The notes beneath the pieces are model-generated. The model did not search any database. It saw only the letters and a program-made list of their open reading frames with translations, and was not told the DNA's origin. From Pelargonium cotyledonis (Eukaryota > Streptophyta > Magnoliopsida > Geraniales > Geraniaceae): a stretch of 34,188 nt of DNA. The DNA is taken from NCBI GenBank assembly GCA_036897625.1, contig JAYMTA010000226.1, positions 1 to 34,188 of the forward strand, in the 5' to 3' direction. This document shows, piece after piece, positions 24,006 through 33,514 of the stretch; the stretch's first letter is position 1, and each line of letters opens with the position of its first letter. Made by a program: the position numbers and the translations under genes.

Positions 24006-24449
24006 CTAAAATGATCTCCGGCAAATTGGGCAATCTCTCTTGTAGTTTGACCAATTTAAAATACACGCTACATGAAATGTATGACCGCACACCCGAAGAG
24101 CCTTACACGTTTCATCTTCGCCATAGCTAAAGTCATCCCTGCAGATCACACATTGTGTACAAGTTCTGCGTCTTCTTTCCCAGTTCACGTCTTCTACAAA
24201 TGATTGCCAAACGGATTCGATAAATCTTACATCTTCGCCGTAGCTTCTTTCTTGTGTGTTTCGTTGTATCAGCAAACAAAATGATATCATCGAACAGGTA
24301 ACAATTACATAAACTCCTGTGAACATCAAGTACACTTTCAATTCTGGGTCTGGAAGTTCTTGAAATATTTCTTTCGAAAGAACAAGAGAATGAGCACTCC
24401 ACATGACTTTAATTTTTGTTAGAATAATATCTTTGATGATGTTGTGCAT
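24006..24449 (-). CDS. membrane-anchored RING-H2 finger protein, putative E3 ubiquitin ligase
   Basis: Single exon, 147 aa. One hydrophobic segment at about residues 40-61 (YLMFTGVYVIVTCSMISFCL) should anchor it in a membrane. A basic patch ERRRR precedes a complete C-terminal RING-H2: C100-x2-C103, C121-x-H123-x2-H126-x2-C129, C140-x2-C143, with the Trp two residues after C129's helix (ILNW) and the CPICR ending typical of E2-binding RINGs. The protein ends four residues after the finger. It is shorter than most ATL ligases and lacks a visible GLD motif, so I place it only in the broad RING-H2 E3 class; the substrate is unknown. ATG 24449 has a TATA-like element about 46-52 bases upstream. 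It lies convergent with the truncated cullin gene. Confidence 0.8.
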   Translation of the reverse strand: MHNIIKDIILTKIKVMWSAHSLVLSKEIFQELPDPELKVYLMFTGVYVIVTCSMISFCLLIQRNTQERSYGEDVRFIESVWQSFVEDVNWERRRRTCTQCVICRDDFSYGEDETCKALRVCGHTFHVACILNWSNYKRDCPICRRSF

Positions 24450-24610
24450 ATGGAAATGAAATTTTCTTGATTAATAAAATGTGCGTTCAATGTTTATATA
24501 AGCAAGATTTGTTGAGATGGTCCTGTATTTGCTTGATCATGTTGTGCAAATGGAAATGAAATTTTCTTGATTAATGCAAATGTTAATATAGCAAGATTTG
24601 TTGAGATGGT
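24433..24610. repeat. tandem duplication covering the RING-H2 start and promoter
   Basis: Copy 1 (24433-24521) and copy 2 (24533-24610) are offset by 100 bases and share 'gaaatgaaattttcttgatt' and 'gcaagatttgttgagatggt'. Copy 1 contains the RING-H2 start codon and its TATA-like element. In copy 2 the equivalent ATG is changed to TTG and the TATA phrase is altered, and about 15 bases are missing. Confidence 0.85.
24495..24501 (-). promoter_or_regulatory. TATA-like element of the RING-H2 gene
   Basis: On the minus strand ttatataaac lies 46-52 bases upstream of the ATG at 24449, a plausible distance for a short 5' leader. It sits inside the first copy of the local tandem duplication. Confidence 0.45.
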
Positions 24611-26470
24611 TATGTAGTTAGAGAAACGATGACCCAATATTTGCTGCATTTGTTTTCGGGTAACTTATATGAATAGTAATTACTATGGAGTTGTTTTAGT
24701 TTTCGGTTGAGATTAGTTTTAGATCACTATGAATTGAGGATGTTTATGAGGTCGGATCTAAATTGTTGCCTAGTCATTATGACGTGTAAAACATTTCAAT
24801 GTTTGCTCAAATAAGAGCATTTTTTTAGTTGTCCAAATGAATCTCTACTTAGAGATAGGGGTGTAATCGAGCCGAATCAAGTCTAAAATTGTCGGGACTC
24901 TGCTCGGCTCGACATTTTTGTACTCGGCTCGAATTCAGCTCGAGCTTATAAAATAGGGCTTGAGCTCGAGCTTGGTAAAATAGAATTAAGCTCGAGCTCG
25001 ACTCGACTCTGTTCGACTCGTTGACAATATATCATAAATTGAAAGTTATCAAATTTTAAAGAAAAATTATTAGCACATGCCGATATGTATAAATAATTAT
25101 TTCTAACATTATATATGTGTAAAAATTATGTAAATAATACTTGTACTGACACTACATGTTATATGACATTATCAGTTGAAAATATATTATTGCACATATT
25201 GTTGTACAAATTACTCATAAAATAGAGATTACGAACGAGTTTTATTTATATTTTTAAAAAAATGAAGAAATGTATATAGACAATCAATCATAATATATAT
25301 ATATGTATTCATGTTAAAATACATATATATAATATTGTATATGTATGTATTATAAAATACTAAACGAGTCGGCTTGCTAGCCTATCGAACCACAAAAAGT
25401 TTGGCTCGAGCTCGGCTCATTTATTAAACGAGCCTAAACTGAGGCTCGAGTTCAGCTCGAGCTCGATTATGACGAGCCTGAGCCAAATATTTAGCGAGCC
25501 GAGCTCGAGCGGCTCGTTTACACCCCTACTTAGAGATTCAATTTATTCATCATGTCAAAAAAAGAGAGTCATAAATAACATGAAATGATGTGATTTTCTC
25601 CCCTCACAAATAAGAAAACAAATTCAAATTAATATTTCTTTTAAAAAATTCTTGCTAATTTGGGAATTGCCCACAAGAGGATAGAGAAAAAGAAAAAGGT
25701 TACATGATGCCCAACCTATAAGGCTATAATTAACTTTCTTCTATTCATTTGAGCTCAAACACAAAATACAATCAATCTAATATGTTTCATTACCATCTTT
25801 AATAAGGTATCCTTACCAAACGCGCAACTCCAAAAAAGCAATTTACATTATATTACATCTCAACTTCACCTCAATGGTAGTAAGCAGGTAACTTGCACAC
25901 ACGTCATGAATATTTTGAAATTCTCAAAATTCAAAATACTAAATTAAACACATTAGAATCTCATAGAAAAAAATTGATTTAATCAAACAAACACAACACA
26001 AATTATATCTTGAAAGTATGTTAATTACATAACAAAAATTTATATAAATACATTTTATGATTGAAAACCATAAGTACATTACCTAAAAAAATATTCTAAA
26101 TTAGTGCACTTAAAGATGACTTCATAATGTTGCATGTGAAAACTTTTTGATAATGAGTTGTGCATGTTGAAAATGAGTTCGAGATGTTAGAATTTTCGAA
26201 TAATTGTTCGTAAGATTAGAGAATTTTGAAAAACTAATGTTTCATCATAGATGCTCCAACTCATGCTTATTTATTTTTTTACAACAACATTGATCAAATT
26301 TGAACTCAATTGCTTGAGTTCAACTATTTGATGAATATCCATCTCTTGAAATTTTATGCATTTCTTGAACTTAAACAATCACATTTCATGCACAGTAGAA
26401 ATCCAAAATAATCATATTTTGTGTTTTTTTTTTGTTTTGATTTGTGTGTACTGTTTTAAGCCGAGTTAGG
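24611..26470. other. intergenic region between RING-H2 and MurB genes
   Basis: Holds the 671-bp Mutator-type MITE and otherwise AT-rich DNA. Near 25850-25960 there is a phrase ('cctcaatggtagtaagcagg' then 'taacttgcacacacg') resembling the tRNA-derived head of a plant SINE, but too short to call. No coding exon was recognised. Confidence 0.5.
24857..25527. mobile_element. 671-bp Mutator-type MITE with perfect 10-bp target duplication
   Basis: Ends aggggtgtaatcgagccg and, reverse-complemented from the right, aggggtgtaaacgagccg: 18-bp inverted termini with one mismatch. Both ends are flanked by identical acttagagat (24847-24856 and 25528-25537). A 10-bp duplication points to the Mutator superfamily (9-11 bp) over hAT (8 bp). 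Subterminal regions are filled with GAGCTCG/CTCGAG palindromic motifs on both sides, while the centre is very AT-rich. No ORF of note, so non-autonomous. Confidence 0.85.
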
Positions 26471-26477
26471 TATAAAA
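26471..26477 (+). promoter_or_regulatory. TATA-like element of the MurB gene
   Basis: tataaaa lies 123-129 bases before the MurB ATG, predicting a transcript start near 26500. An ATG at 26521 would then be in the leader and opens a 70-codon frame that runs past the MurB start in a different frame (to 26733), a possible translational brake. Confidence 0.4.
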
Positions 26478-26599
26478 TTTGAATAACAAGCAGTAACAAT
26501 GATATTCACAAGACGCACACATGTTCTATTTCTGGTTCTTCCGATTTTCTCATTTATCGTTTTCTGTGATTCACAATTCGCATACGATACAACGTCTCC

Positions 26600-28203
26600 A
26601 TGTCTGTTGCCCTCAGTCTCACTCGCAATCCTTTTCCGCTCACGATCAGCCCGAAATTACCAAAAAATCCCTCCAGCTCTTCGTCGTCTCCACGGCGTTG
26701 CCGGATCTGCAACAGCTCCTCCCAGAATTGTAACGAATTGAAATTCATTAGGAACAAGAAGCTCCTCAAGGATGTGAGTTCCTGGGGAATCGGCGGTCCT
26801 TGCAATTACTTCGTCTCTGTTTCATCTTCCTCCCATCTCCTCTCTGCTATCAGGTTAGCATCAGATTTTGTTGCTTTTGATTTGATTTGAAGTTATTTGG
26901 GTTGATTGTTGAGTGAATTCGTGCGATTCAGCTACTGTGAGGAGCATTCGATTCGGTATATGGTGATCGGAAAAGGCTCCAACTGTCTGTTCGACGATTT
27001 AGGTTTCGATGGATGCGTGATTGTGAATCAGATGGAGTTGTTGGAGAGGGAACAGAGTGGGATTTACAGAGTGGGGAGTGGGTTCCCCTTCTATAGGCTG
27101 GGCGTGCAGTGCTCCAATGAAGGTTTCTCTGGGCTCGAGTTCGCTGGGGGGATTCCTGGGACTGTTGGAGGTGCCATTTTCATGAATGCTGGAGCAAATG
27201 GCCAGGTATTTATCAAATTGACTCTATTACTCAAATAATAGGTTAACACCAGGAACTATTTTTTATTCCTATTTTATCTTTGCACCCGATAGATAGGAGA
27301 AGATAAAATAGTCCGAATGACCCGAGTTGAAATTCTTATTTATACTTTAATGTTATATTTTAGGTAAAACACTTAATTTGGTTCGTAAATTTTCATGTTT
27401 CGAACTCAATTTGGTTCGCATTTCAACCTGCATGAACTTTTGTGTTTCTACTTAGTTTCATCCTTAACTTTTTTAAACTCTATTCAAATACCGACCAAAT
27501 TTGGTCCTTAAACTTTCAAAAGTTTGGAGATCAAATTAGGTAAATATTTAAAAGTACATGAGATCGACGTAGAAGTCGAGACTATTTTGGGTAAAAGAAG
27601 TTTAGAAATCAAATTAAGTATTCTTTCGTCTGTCTATGCTTCCAATTCCCAAATATTGTATAAGTTAAATTTAATTTCATTTTGTCAACTCGTTTGAAGG
27701 AAACTGCGAACACCGTACAACAAGTTGAAATCATTACAAGAGAAGGCAAGTTTGAGACACTACACACAACTCACCTTCAATTTGGGTACCGATCATCCTC
27801 CTTTCAGACTATGAAGGATTTGGCTGCAATCGTTGCCGCCACGTTCAAGTTGCAGCCCTCAACTTCAGCTAAGACGAGACTGCAACAAATTATGACGAGG
27901 AGGAGAACAAGTCAGCCGTTAGGGGAACGGAGCGCTGGCTCGGTGTTCCGGAATCCAAGCAACGCGGGAGTTGCGGCGGCTGAGCTGATTGAGAGAGCTG
28001 GACTGAAAGGTTATAGGATTGGAGGAGCAATGGTTTCTAGGGTTCATGCAAACTTCTTTATAAACTGTGGAGGCTCAACTTCTCAAGACATGTTAAACCT
28101 CATTGCTTTGGTGAAGGAAAAAGTGGATCACAAGTTTGGGGTTCAACTCAAGGAAGAAGTGTTGTATGTCCATCCATATTTGAAAGTTCAAAAACTAATT
28201 TGA
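26600..28203 (+). CDS. MURB: plastid UDP-N-acetylenolpyruvoylglucosamine reductase (MurB)
   Basis: Three exons, 26600-26853, 26932-27205 and 27700-28203, join to 343 aa. MurB is a flavoenzyme that uses NADPH to reduce UDP-GlcNAc-enolpyruvate to UDP-MurNAc, the second committed step of peptidoglycan precursor synthesis. The first ~50 residues are Ser/Arg-rich with almost no acidic residues, as in a chloroplast transit peptide. Then come the FAD-domain motifs SWGIGGP (61-67), VIGKGSNCLFDD (96-107) and GLEFAGGIPGTVGGAIFMNA (152-171), the FGYRSSSF loop (Tyr206, Arg207), QPLGERSAGSVFRNP with the proton-donor Ser near 257, LIERAGLKGYRIGGAMVS and HANFFIN, and EEV with the catalytic Glu near 329. All expected active-site residues appear present, so it should be functional. 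The last seven residues and the stop fall in a MITE-like sequence. ATG 26600 opens the transit peptide. It is convergent with the hydrolase gene, 272 bp apart. Confidence 0.93.
27362..27627. mobile_element. MITE in MurB intron 2
   Basis: Starts aggtaaaacacttaatttgg; its right end, reverse-complemented, reads gaaagaatacttaatttgat, so the ends are diverged inverted repeats. The interior repeats phrases such as 'ctcaatttggttcg' and 'gaccaaatttggtcc', common in a widespread plant MITE/Mutator-like class. It makes up more than half of the 494-nt intron. Target duplication was not clear, so it is probably old. Confidence 0.6.
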
Positions 28204-28277
28204 GTTACAAAAATCGATTAAATGCCAAATTGAGTTGAAATACGAAACTTCAGGGACCAAATTGGGTGTATTACCTT
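28180..28277 (-). mobile_element. partial MITE overlapping the MurB stop codon
   Basis: Reverse-complemented it begins aggtaatacacccaatttgg and goes on with 'tttcaactcaatttgg', matching the left end of the MITE in MurB intron 2 in inverted orientation over roughly 100 bp. Its other end runs into the MurB reading frame, so codons LKVQKLI and the TGA at 28201-28203 lie inside it. Confidence 0.55.
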
Positions 28278-28475
28278 AATTTAATGAAATAAGAAATGGT
28301 TGTCTTCTCGCTCACAGCTCGTTCGAGTACATGTAATTACCCCTAGACTGTATTGTATAAAATATTACATTATGAGCTACTGCTAAACATTCATTCTGAC
28401 TTTATTTTCTTTTCAGAATTTATTACCTGTTTCTCACTTTTATTCTTATTGCAGTGAACAGTTTGTCAGCTGACA

Positions 28476-31400
28476 CTAATTTTTTTTCCCAGTGTGATCA
28501 TCAAGCCAAGAAATGATCTCACCGAAAACTTGAATGATCATTTCATCGGTCTCTCCCTCGAGGAGAGAATGGTAAGCGTCTTTAAAAAGATGCAGCTTCT
28601 TGTCCGTGCTGCTTGCTTGCTCGTACAGCGCCTTGCTTATAGCCGGATCAGTGACACTATCAGCCTCTCCATGTAGAATCAATAATGGCAGTGATACCTA
28701 TACTGCATCAATCAAGTCATCAACCGATGCTACACCCAAACAACTACTAAAACAATATATGAAAACATGACTATTCAAATATATAAAAAAATCAATTAAT
28801 AGGAGACGATTCAAACTTCATAGGTTCGTTAGTTAGCAGAGTAGGCACTCCATCCGAACCTAGGTTGTCTCAAGGAGTTAGAATCATGATACGCCCACAA
28901 GTTAAAGCGGGTGACAACCTTTCCAGAATGGAACCATGGGACAAAATACGACAGGGAAGGGTGTGTCACCAGCCCCTCTCCCAGATTCAAAGGACCAGTA
29001 GTAGCCTTACATGAGGCCCACTATGTCACATCAGCTTTTTTACCTTAATTTCGACTAATCATAGCACCATTTCATCACACCTAACAACTATAAGCAAGAA
29101 TAAAAAACAAAACAAAAACTACTCTTTCCGTACATTTCTTGTGTTAGTCTAATTCCATCCTCTATAAAGATTTATTCTCACACCAAAGGTAGTTATCTAG
29201 CTACACGGCCAACTGTTTTCCACTTAACTTCTGTATTCATCCATTTCAGGTTCAAGATGCATAGTAGAATAGAAGGTATGATCCAAGATTCACCATTGGA
29301 CATGTCAACAAGCAATTTTCTTAAAAACTACGGGCCAAAAGTGAATGAAGAAAATTGACATACCTCATTTAATCGACGTTCTATCTCTTGGGTAGCATTT
29401 AGCATCTCCAAAGCTGTCCGCAAACGTGGTTTATCCCTGTAAGCAATAACATTATAGGCTGCCTGCACCAAAGTAAAAAAAGTTACCAGGTTAGCTCTAC
29501 ATGCACATAAAAGTTGCAAACATTTCAGGATAAAATAAATCAAACATGCAATGTAGGTTGTGAAGAGGATGAAAATCAGAACAAAATGAAGTTGAAGACA
29601 GGTATATTGAGAATCATGCAACTAATAGATTTTTTAAAAATATTCAAAGTTATCAGTTTAATAGACCGAACCAGCTTTCTCTTGTTCAAGTCTCTGAATG
29701 CTGCATCTGCCAAGTCCTTTTGTGGAACTAGCTTTTGCTTGGGAAGAAAATTTGCAACACCAATCAGAAGTTGGGTTAGTAACCACGGGGGAACCATGTC
29801 AGCTGCAATCTGGATACGAAATTTCAGTTAATGAGAAGCACTACTAACAGACAAAGAGGGTATTTCACACACTATGTTTCAGAAAAATACTTTGCACATA
29901 GGTGCAACAAGAATTGCTCCATCCCATGCATTGGGTTGTTTTAGATGCATCTTCAGGGCCACTGCTCCACCCATAGACTGTCCAAAGAGGTAGCTAGGAG
30001 TAGATCGGAACTCCGGGCTTTCTGCATTCCAGTCAAATAAGGATCATTTACAAATTATCTATGTAGTATCAAAGTGAAACTTTGTATTAGTTATCTCCTA
30101 TGAAACAATGGTGAAATCATGTTCTTTAAGTCTTATGATCAGACCCATGAGTCCCAAGGAATTATAACATAAAATACATAAACTCATAGCTAGAGTTAAT
30201 GCATTAACTGCACAAAGTCTTCAAGAAGGTTTTAACCTAATCATTTCCATGGGACAAAATTATGTCAATATCTGGGAATTCTAACAAAGGGAACCAAAAT
30301 GACATATAGAACAAGTCAGCACCTTTGATTTTGGAATAACGCTCAATGACATCATTGACAAGTATGTCAAAGCTTTGTATAAAGCAATGAAGACCTTCAG
30401 AAAGACCAAATCCAGGATAATCCATTGCGAAAACCCCATAACCAGATGATGCCAATTTCCTTGCAATTCCTACAAACACACAACGACATATTGGTTCCAC
30501 TCTGACAGCATACTAATACTCATAGATTGATTGCTACTAACTCTCTCCGCAAACTACATGCCTTCAAAGAAAAATGTGCAAGTGTCTCCATAACCATGGC
30601 AAAAGAAAATCACCGCCTTAGGTTGAGATGTCTCTGGAAGCCAACTTTTTGAGAAAATTTCCAACCCTCTAGAGTTCACTTCATATGACTGTACCAAAAA
30701 GACAGGTTACCAACTTCATTTGACAAGCTCCGAATATATTTCAAATCTATTTGCACCAACACATTGAAAGACAATTTTTGTGTGTAACCATTTTCAATTC
30801 CACTATTTTGCACTCTGGTGGCCAAGTTTAGAGAGAATTTTGAGGAACAAAAAAGAACTGAAACTATAAAATAAAGACTCAGGAGTTTTAGTCAGATATC
30901 CATTGTTCAATACTTTCTACTTAATCTTCAGCTGATGAAAACACCATTTTAGTTCTAAACCTATTCTTTTTATTGCCTTATAGATGAAGAATTAAATTAC
31001 TTTTTAAATATTTTACTAAGTGACTCACACACCCACATTACATCGCACACCAACACACCTAAGGGTGGCTTGAAACCAAGCCCTAAGGATGAAAGGTGAG
31101 CATCTATCCACTTTTTATAGCTATATATTTAAAGAATTCTCAAATTATAGTGGCAAAATTACTCAGAAAACCAAAAAGGTATATCTTTTCTTATCGCATC
31201 ACCAAAACCCTGAACATATACGTTTGAAAGAAATTAAATGATTTCCAAAATGATTAGTTCAAGAGTACCTAAGTATAAATTAAACCAGGGATTGCCACTG
31301 TATAGTTAGTCTACTGGCAAGCAAGATCCTCTTAGAATATCTTAGCAGTGAAGTTGAAGACAATGAGAAGGTGCACAAAGGCCTTACAAAACCAAATGAC

Positions 31401-32565
31401 AGAACTAGGTTTAAAACTCAATGAAAGTTAAATCTAATGCTTTTACCTCCTTCATTCTCAATGGTTCACACGGCATCTGAAATAGGCAAAGGGAGAGTAA
31501 TCAATATCACAGCTTGATTAGTGATGTGTAAACATAGCACGTGGTAATGTCATTCATCTAAAAGTACTTCATGTGGATGAGAGAAAGGAGTCAAAAATAG
31601 GATACAAATATTCCATACTAGCTATATGTTTGACTTTACCCATTTTCATACGTGGCTGAACAAAACCTTCACAAAAGTTGTGAACTTGTGTGCATATGCA
31701 CATATAGTGAAAAATTAGAACAGAAGCATTGGACAGTATCTATAAATACACAAACAAGGGCATAATATCGCATGGTGATCAACATTTACATAAGTCCAGT
31801 TGTGTTGGTATAATCAATTGAAAACACCCAACTCTATTTAGTTGTTTGGTATATTTAGGACAGACACCAACAACTTTAGAAGCTGAAATATATTCAAGGC
31901 CCCAAATACAGAAAAACAATAGGTTGTACCTGAGGAGATACTAGTTTTAATGTGCATATATCACAGCAAAGTACCATCAACTTCAAACAAATTAAAAAAA
32001 AATACTCCCTCAATCTCAAAACATGTGTCCATTTTTCATGGCTTTGGACCTTTGGTTGTAACAAAATCAAGGATTTATTGTTTGAATAACTAACTAAATA
32101 AAAACCAAACTAGACACTAAGTTAAGAGAGATTTGACACAAATTTTGGGACAAAGTAAGTATGTTAATTTCATCCCCCAATTCTCAAATGAACAAAAACA
32201 ACTGTTCCAAAACCATTAAGCAATCTCAACCAATGAAATCAGATAAACAGTACCTTGAACAAGATATGATCGATTCCAAGCTGAATGTGCTTGAAAGCCT
32301 CACGAGCGCGCCTTCTGGCGGGAGCCTCGTCCATATTAGCATCTAGAATCTTCTGCAATTCATCATCGACGCCGGGAAGCCTGGCCGGAGTCGCCATCGG
32401 TACTTGCTTCCTCTTGCTTCTGCGCCAGCAAATCCTAGCCCCAAGATCTACAGCACAGACTCAGTGTCAACAAAAAAACTGGGTATATAATGCTAATTTC
32501 TCGAATTTAAGAAACACAGTACCGTCAACAGATTGTCGTCGAAGCTTTGAGCATTTCAACGCCAT
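28476..32565 (-). CDS. alpha/beta-hydrolase, monoacylglycerol lipase / caffeoylshikimate esterase-like
   Basis: Nine minus-strand exons: 32565-32523, 32447-32254, 31476-31447, 30688-30562, 30469-30323, 30021-29891, 29809-29672, 29462-29364, 28697-28476. They join to 376 aa. Visible: oxyanion-hole motif HGYGDTCTFF near 120, GFAMDYPGFGLSEGL-type loop, nucleophile elbow GQSMGG with Ser near 196, LVAPMCK, the acid Asp near 316 in LHGEADSVTDP, and His near 346 in DAYHSLLEGE: a complete Ser-Asp-His triad. The family includes plant MAGLs, which release fatty acid from monoacylglycerol, and CSE, which makes caffeate from caffeoylshikimate for lignin; substrate cannot be told from sequence alone. The N-terminal 45 residues are Arg/Lys-rich (LRRQSVDD, CWRRRSKRKQ) and may be a targeting peptide, as in longer MAGL5-like members. 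Exon 3 is only 30 nt. Intron 4 has a GC donor. A second ATG (PMATPARLPGVDDEL) could serve as a shorter cytosolic start. Confidence 0.9.
30470..30561 (-). other. GC-AG intron in the hydrolase gene
   Basis: The 92-nt intron begins gcatgtag after TTTGAAG and ends gtttgtag. Using it gives FFFEGIARKLASSGYG, the expected family sequence; the only nearby GT, two bases on, shifts the frame. Confidence 0.88.
31015..31110 (-). mobile_element. possible tRNA-derived SINE remnant in a hydrolase intron
   Basis: On the minus strand a head 'agtggatagatgctcacc' is followed by 'ggcttggtttcaagccaccc', resembling Pol III A and B boxes, then a GT-rich body 'ggtgtgttggtgtgcgatg', a style found in plant SINEs. Ends and target duplication were not found. 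Confidence 0.35.
32005..32159. mobile_element. Stowaway-type MITE in a hydrolase intron
   Basis: A 155-bp element flanked by TA on both sides (32003-32004 and 32160-32161). The left end ctccctcaatctcaaaacat and the right end, reverse-complemented as cttactttgtcccaaaattt, are diverged versions of the CTCCCTCCGTCCC terminus of Stowaway (Tc1/mariner) MITEs. It sits between the second coding exon and the 30-nt exon. Confidence 0.8.
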
Positions 32566-33220
32566 AGCACATGAAAACGATTTGTTGAATAATACTCGTA
32601 CCGAACAAATAGGAAGAATCTTGATTAAATTAGCAAAATTGGTGAGAACTGAACACAGATGAGATCTGAGAGGAACTCTTTTTAATTCATTTTATTTTAT
32701 AATAATTTTTTTTTTAAATCTCTGAACATTAAACCGAAAGAAATCGGGTGCGTCGCTGTTTCGAGTCTGCGTCGAAACCAATCAGAAGAAGACAGTAAAC
32801 AGAAGGCGACGGAGGGTGCCGTGACCGTGCGGTCACTTACCTGGATGACAGTCAAGTAACTGTTGGACACGTTCGGTTCTGTTACGTCAGAATCCACTGG
32901 GAATTGCGGTGATTTTACTTGTTGCCTTGACGGACAGGAACCTGAAACTTATGGAAGCTGCTCGAGGAAGATGAGTGTGGTGATATACTGATACTCCGTT
33001 TTGTTTATGAAAAAGAAATAATTAAAATAAAATAAAATAAAAAACAGTATCAATGTGAGTATGTGCTTATATCTAGTGGAGGAGCACGCCTAGTCTACCG
33101 GAAAATCAACAGCTACGAGCATGCATGGTCCGGCCATGGGCGGAAGTGGGCAACCGCCATGGCCCATACTAAAGAAGCCGTGTTCATTTTTTTTTTAATA
33201 TTATAAAGATTTCGAATTAT
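32566..33220. other. upstream flank of the hydrolase gene
   Basis: Promoter side of the minus-strand hydrolase, GC-richer near 32740-32960, then an A-rich simple repeat (33010-33040). A stretch near 33050-33180 reads like a transposon fragment ('ggcaaccgccatggcccat'). No gene was recognised. Confidence 0.5.
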
Positions 33221-33404
33221 TGCACTGATATAAAGTTATATAAGTTACACTAATAAGGTGATACATCTCATTTAAAATCATGAATTCAGGCGGGTTGTTC
33301 CGCTTTCACAAATTCACTTGGATGGGTATAAATAATTTTAAATGAGGTGTCATCACTTTATTGGTTTTGTTAAATTGCAACTGATATAACTTTATATCAG
33401 TGCA
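33221..33404 (+). mobile_element. 184-bp MITE, same family as 12711-12845
   Basis: Begins tgcactgatataaagttata and ends with its near-perfect inverse, tataactttatatcagtgca. The interior 'cccgtc/cgggttgttccgc' and 'ggatgggtataaataattt' region matches the copy at 12711-12845 in reverse orientation. No ORF; the mobilising superfamily is unclear because no convincing target duplication was found. Confidence 0.7.
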
Positions 33405-33514
33405 CTGATACACATTTTTCTCAAAGATTATTTCATTATGTCATTAGTTATTTTGTAAAAATTTTAGTACAATCTACAACCATAACTAATGTATCTTTTA
33501 TTATTATAAAAAAT

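Noticed and set aside
26499-26741. 80-codon frame before and across the MurB start
   Set aside because: Out of frame with MurB, lacks motifs, and its ATG probably precedes the transcript start.
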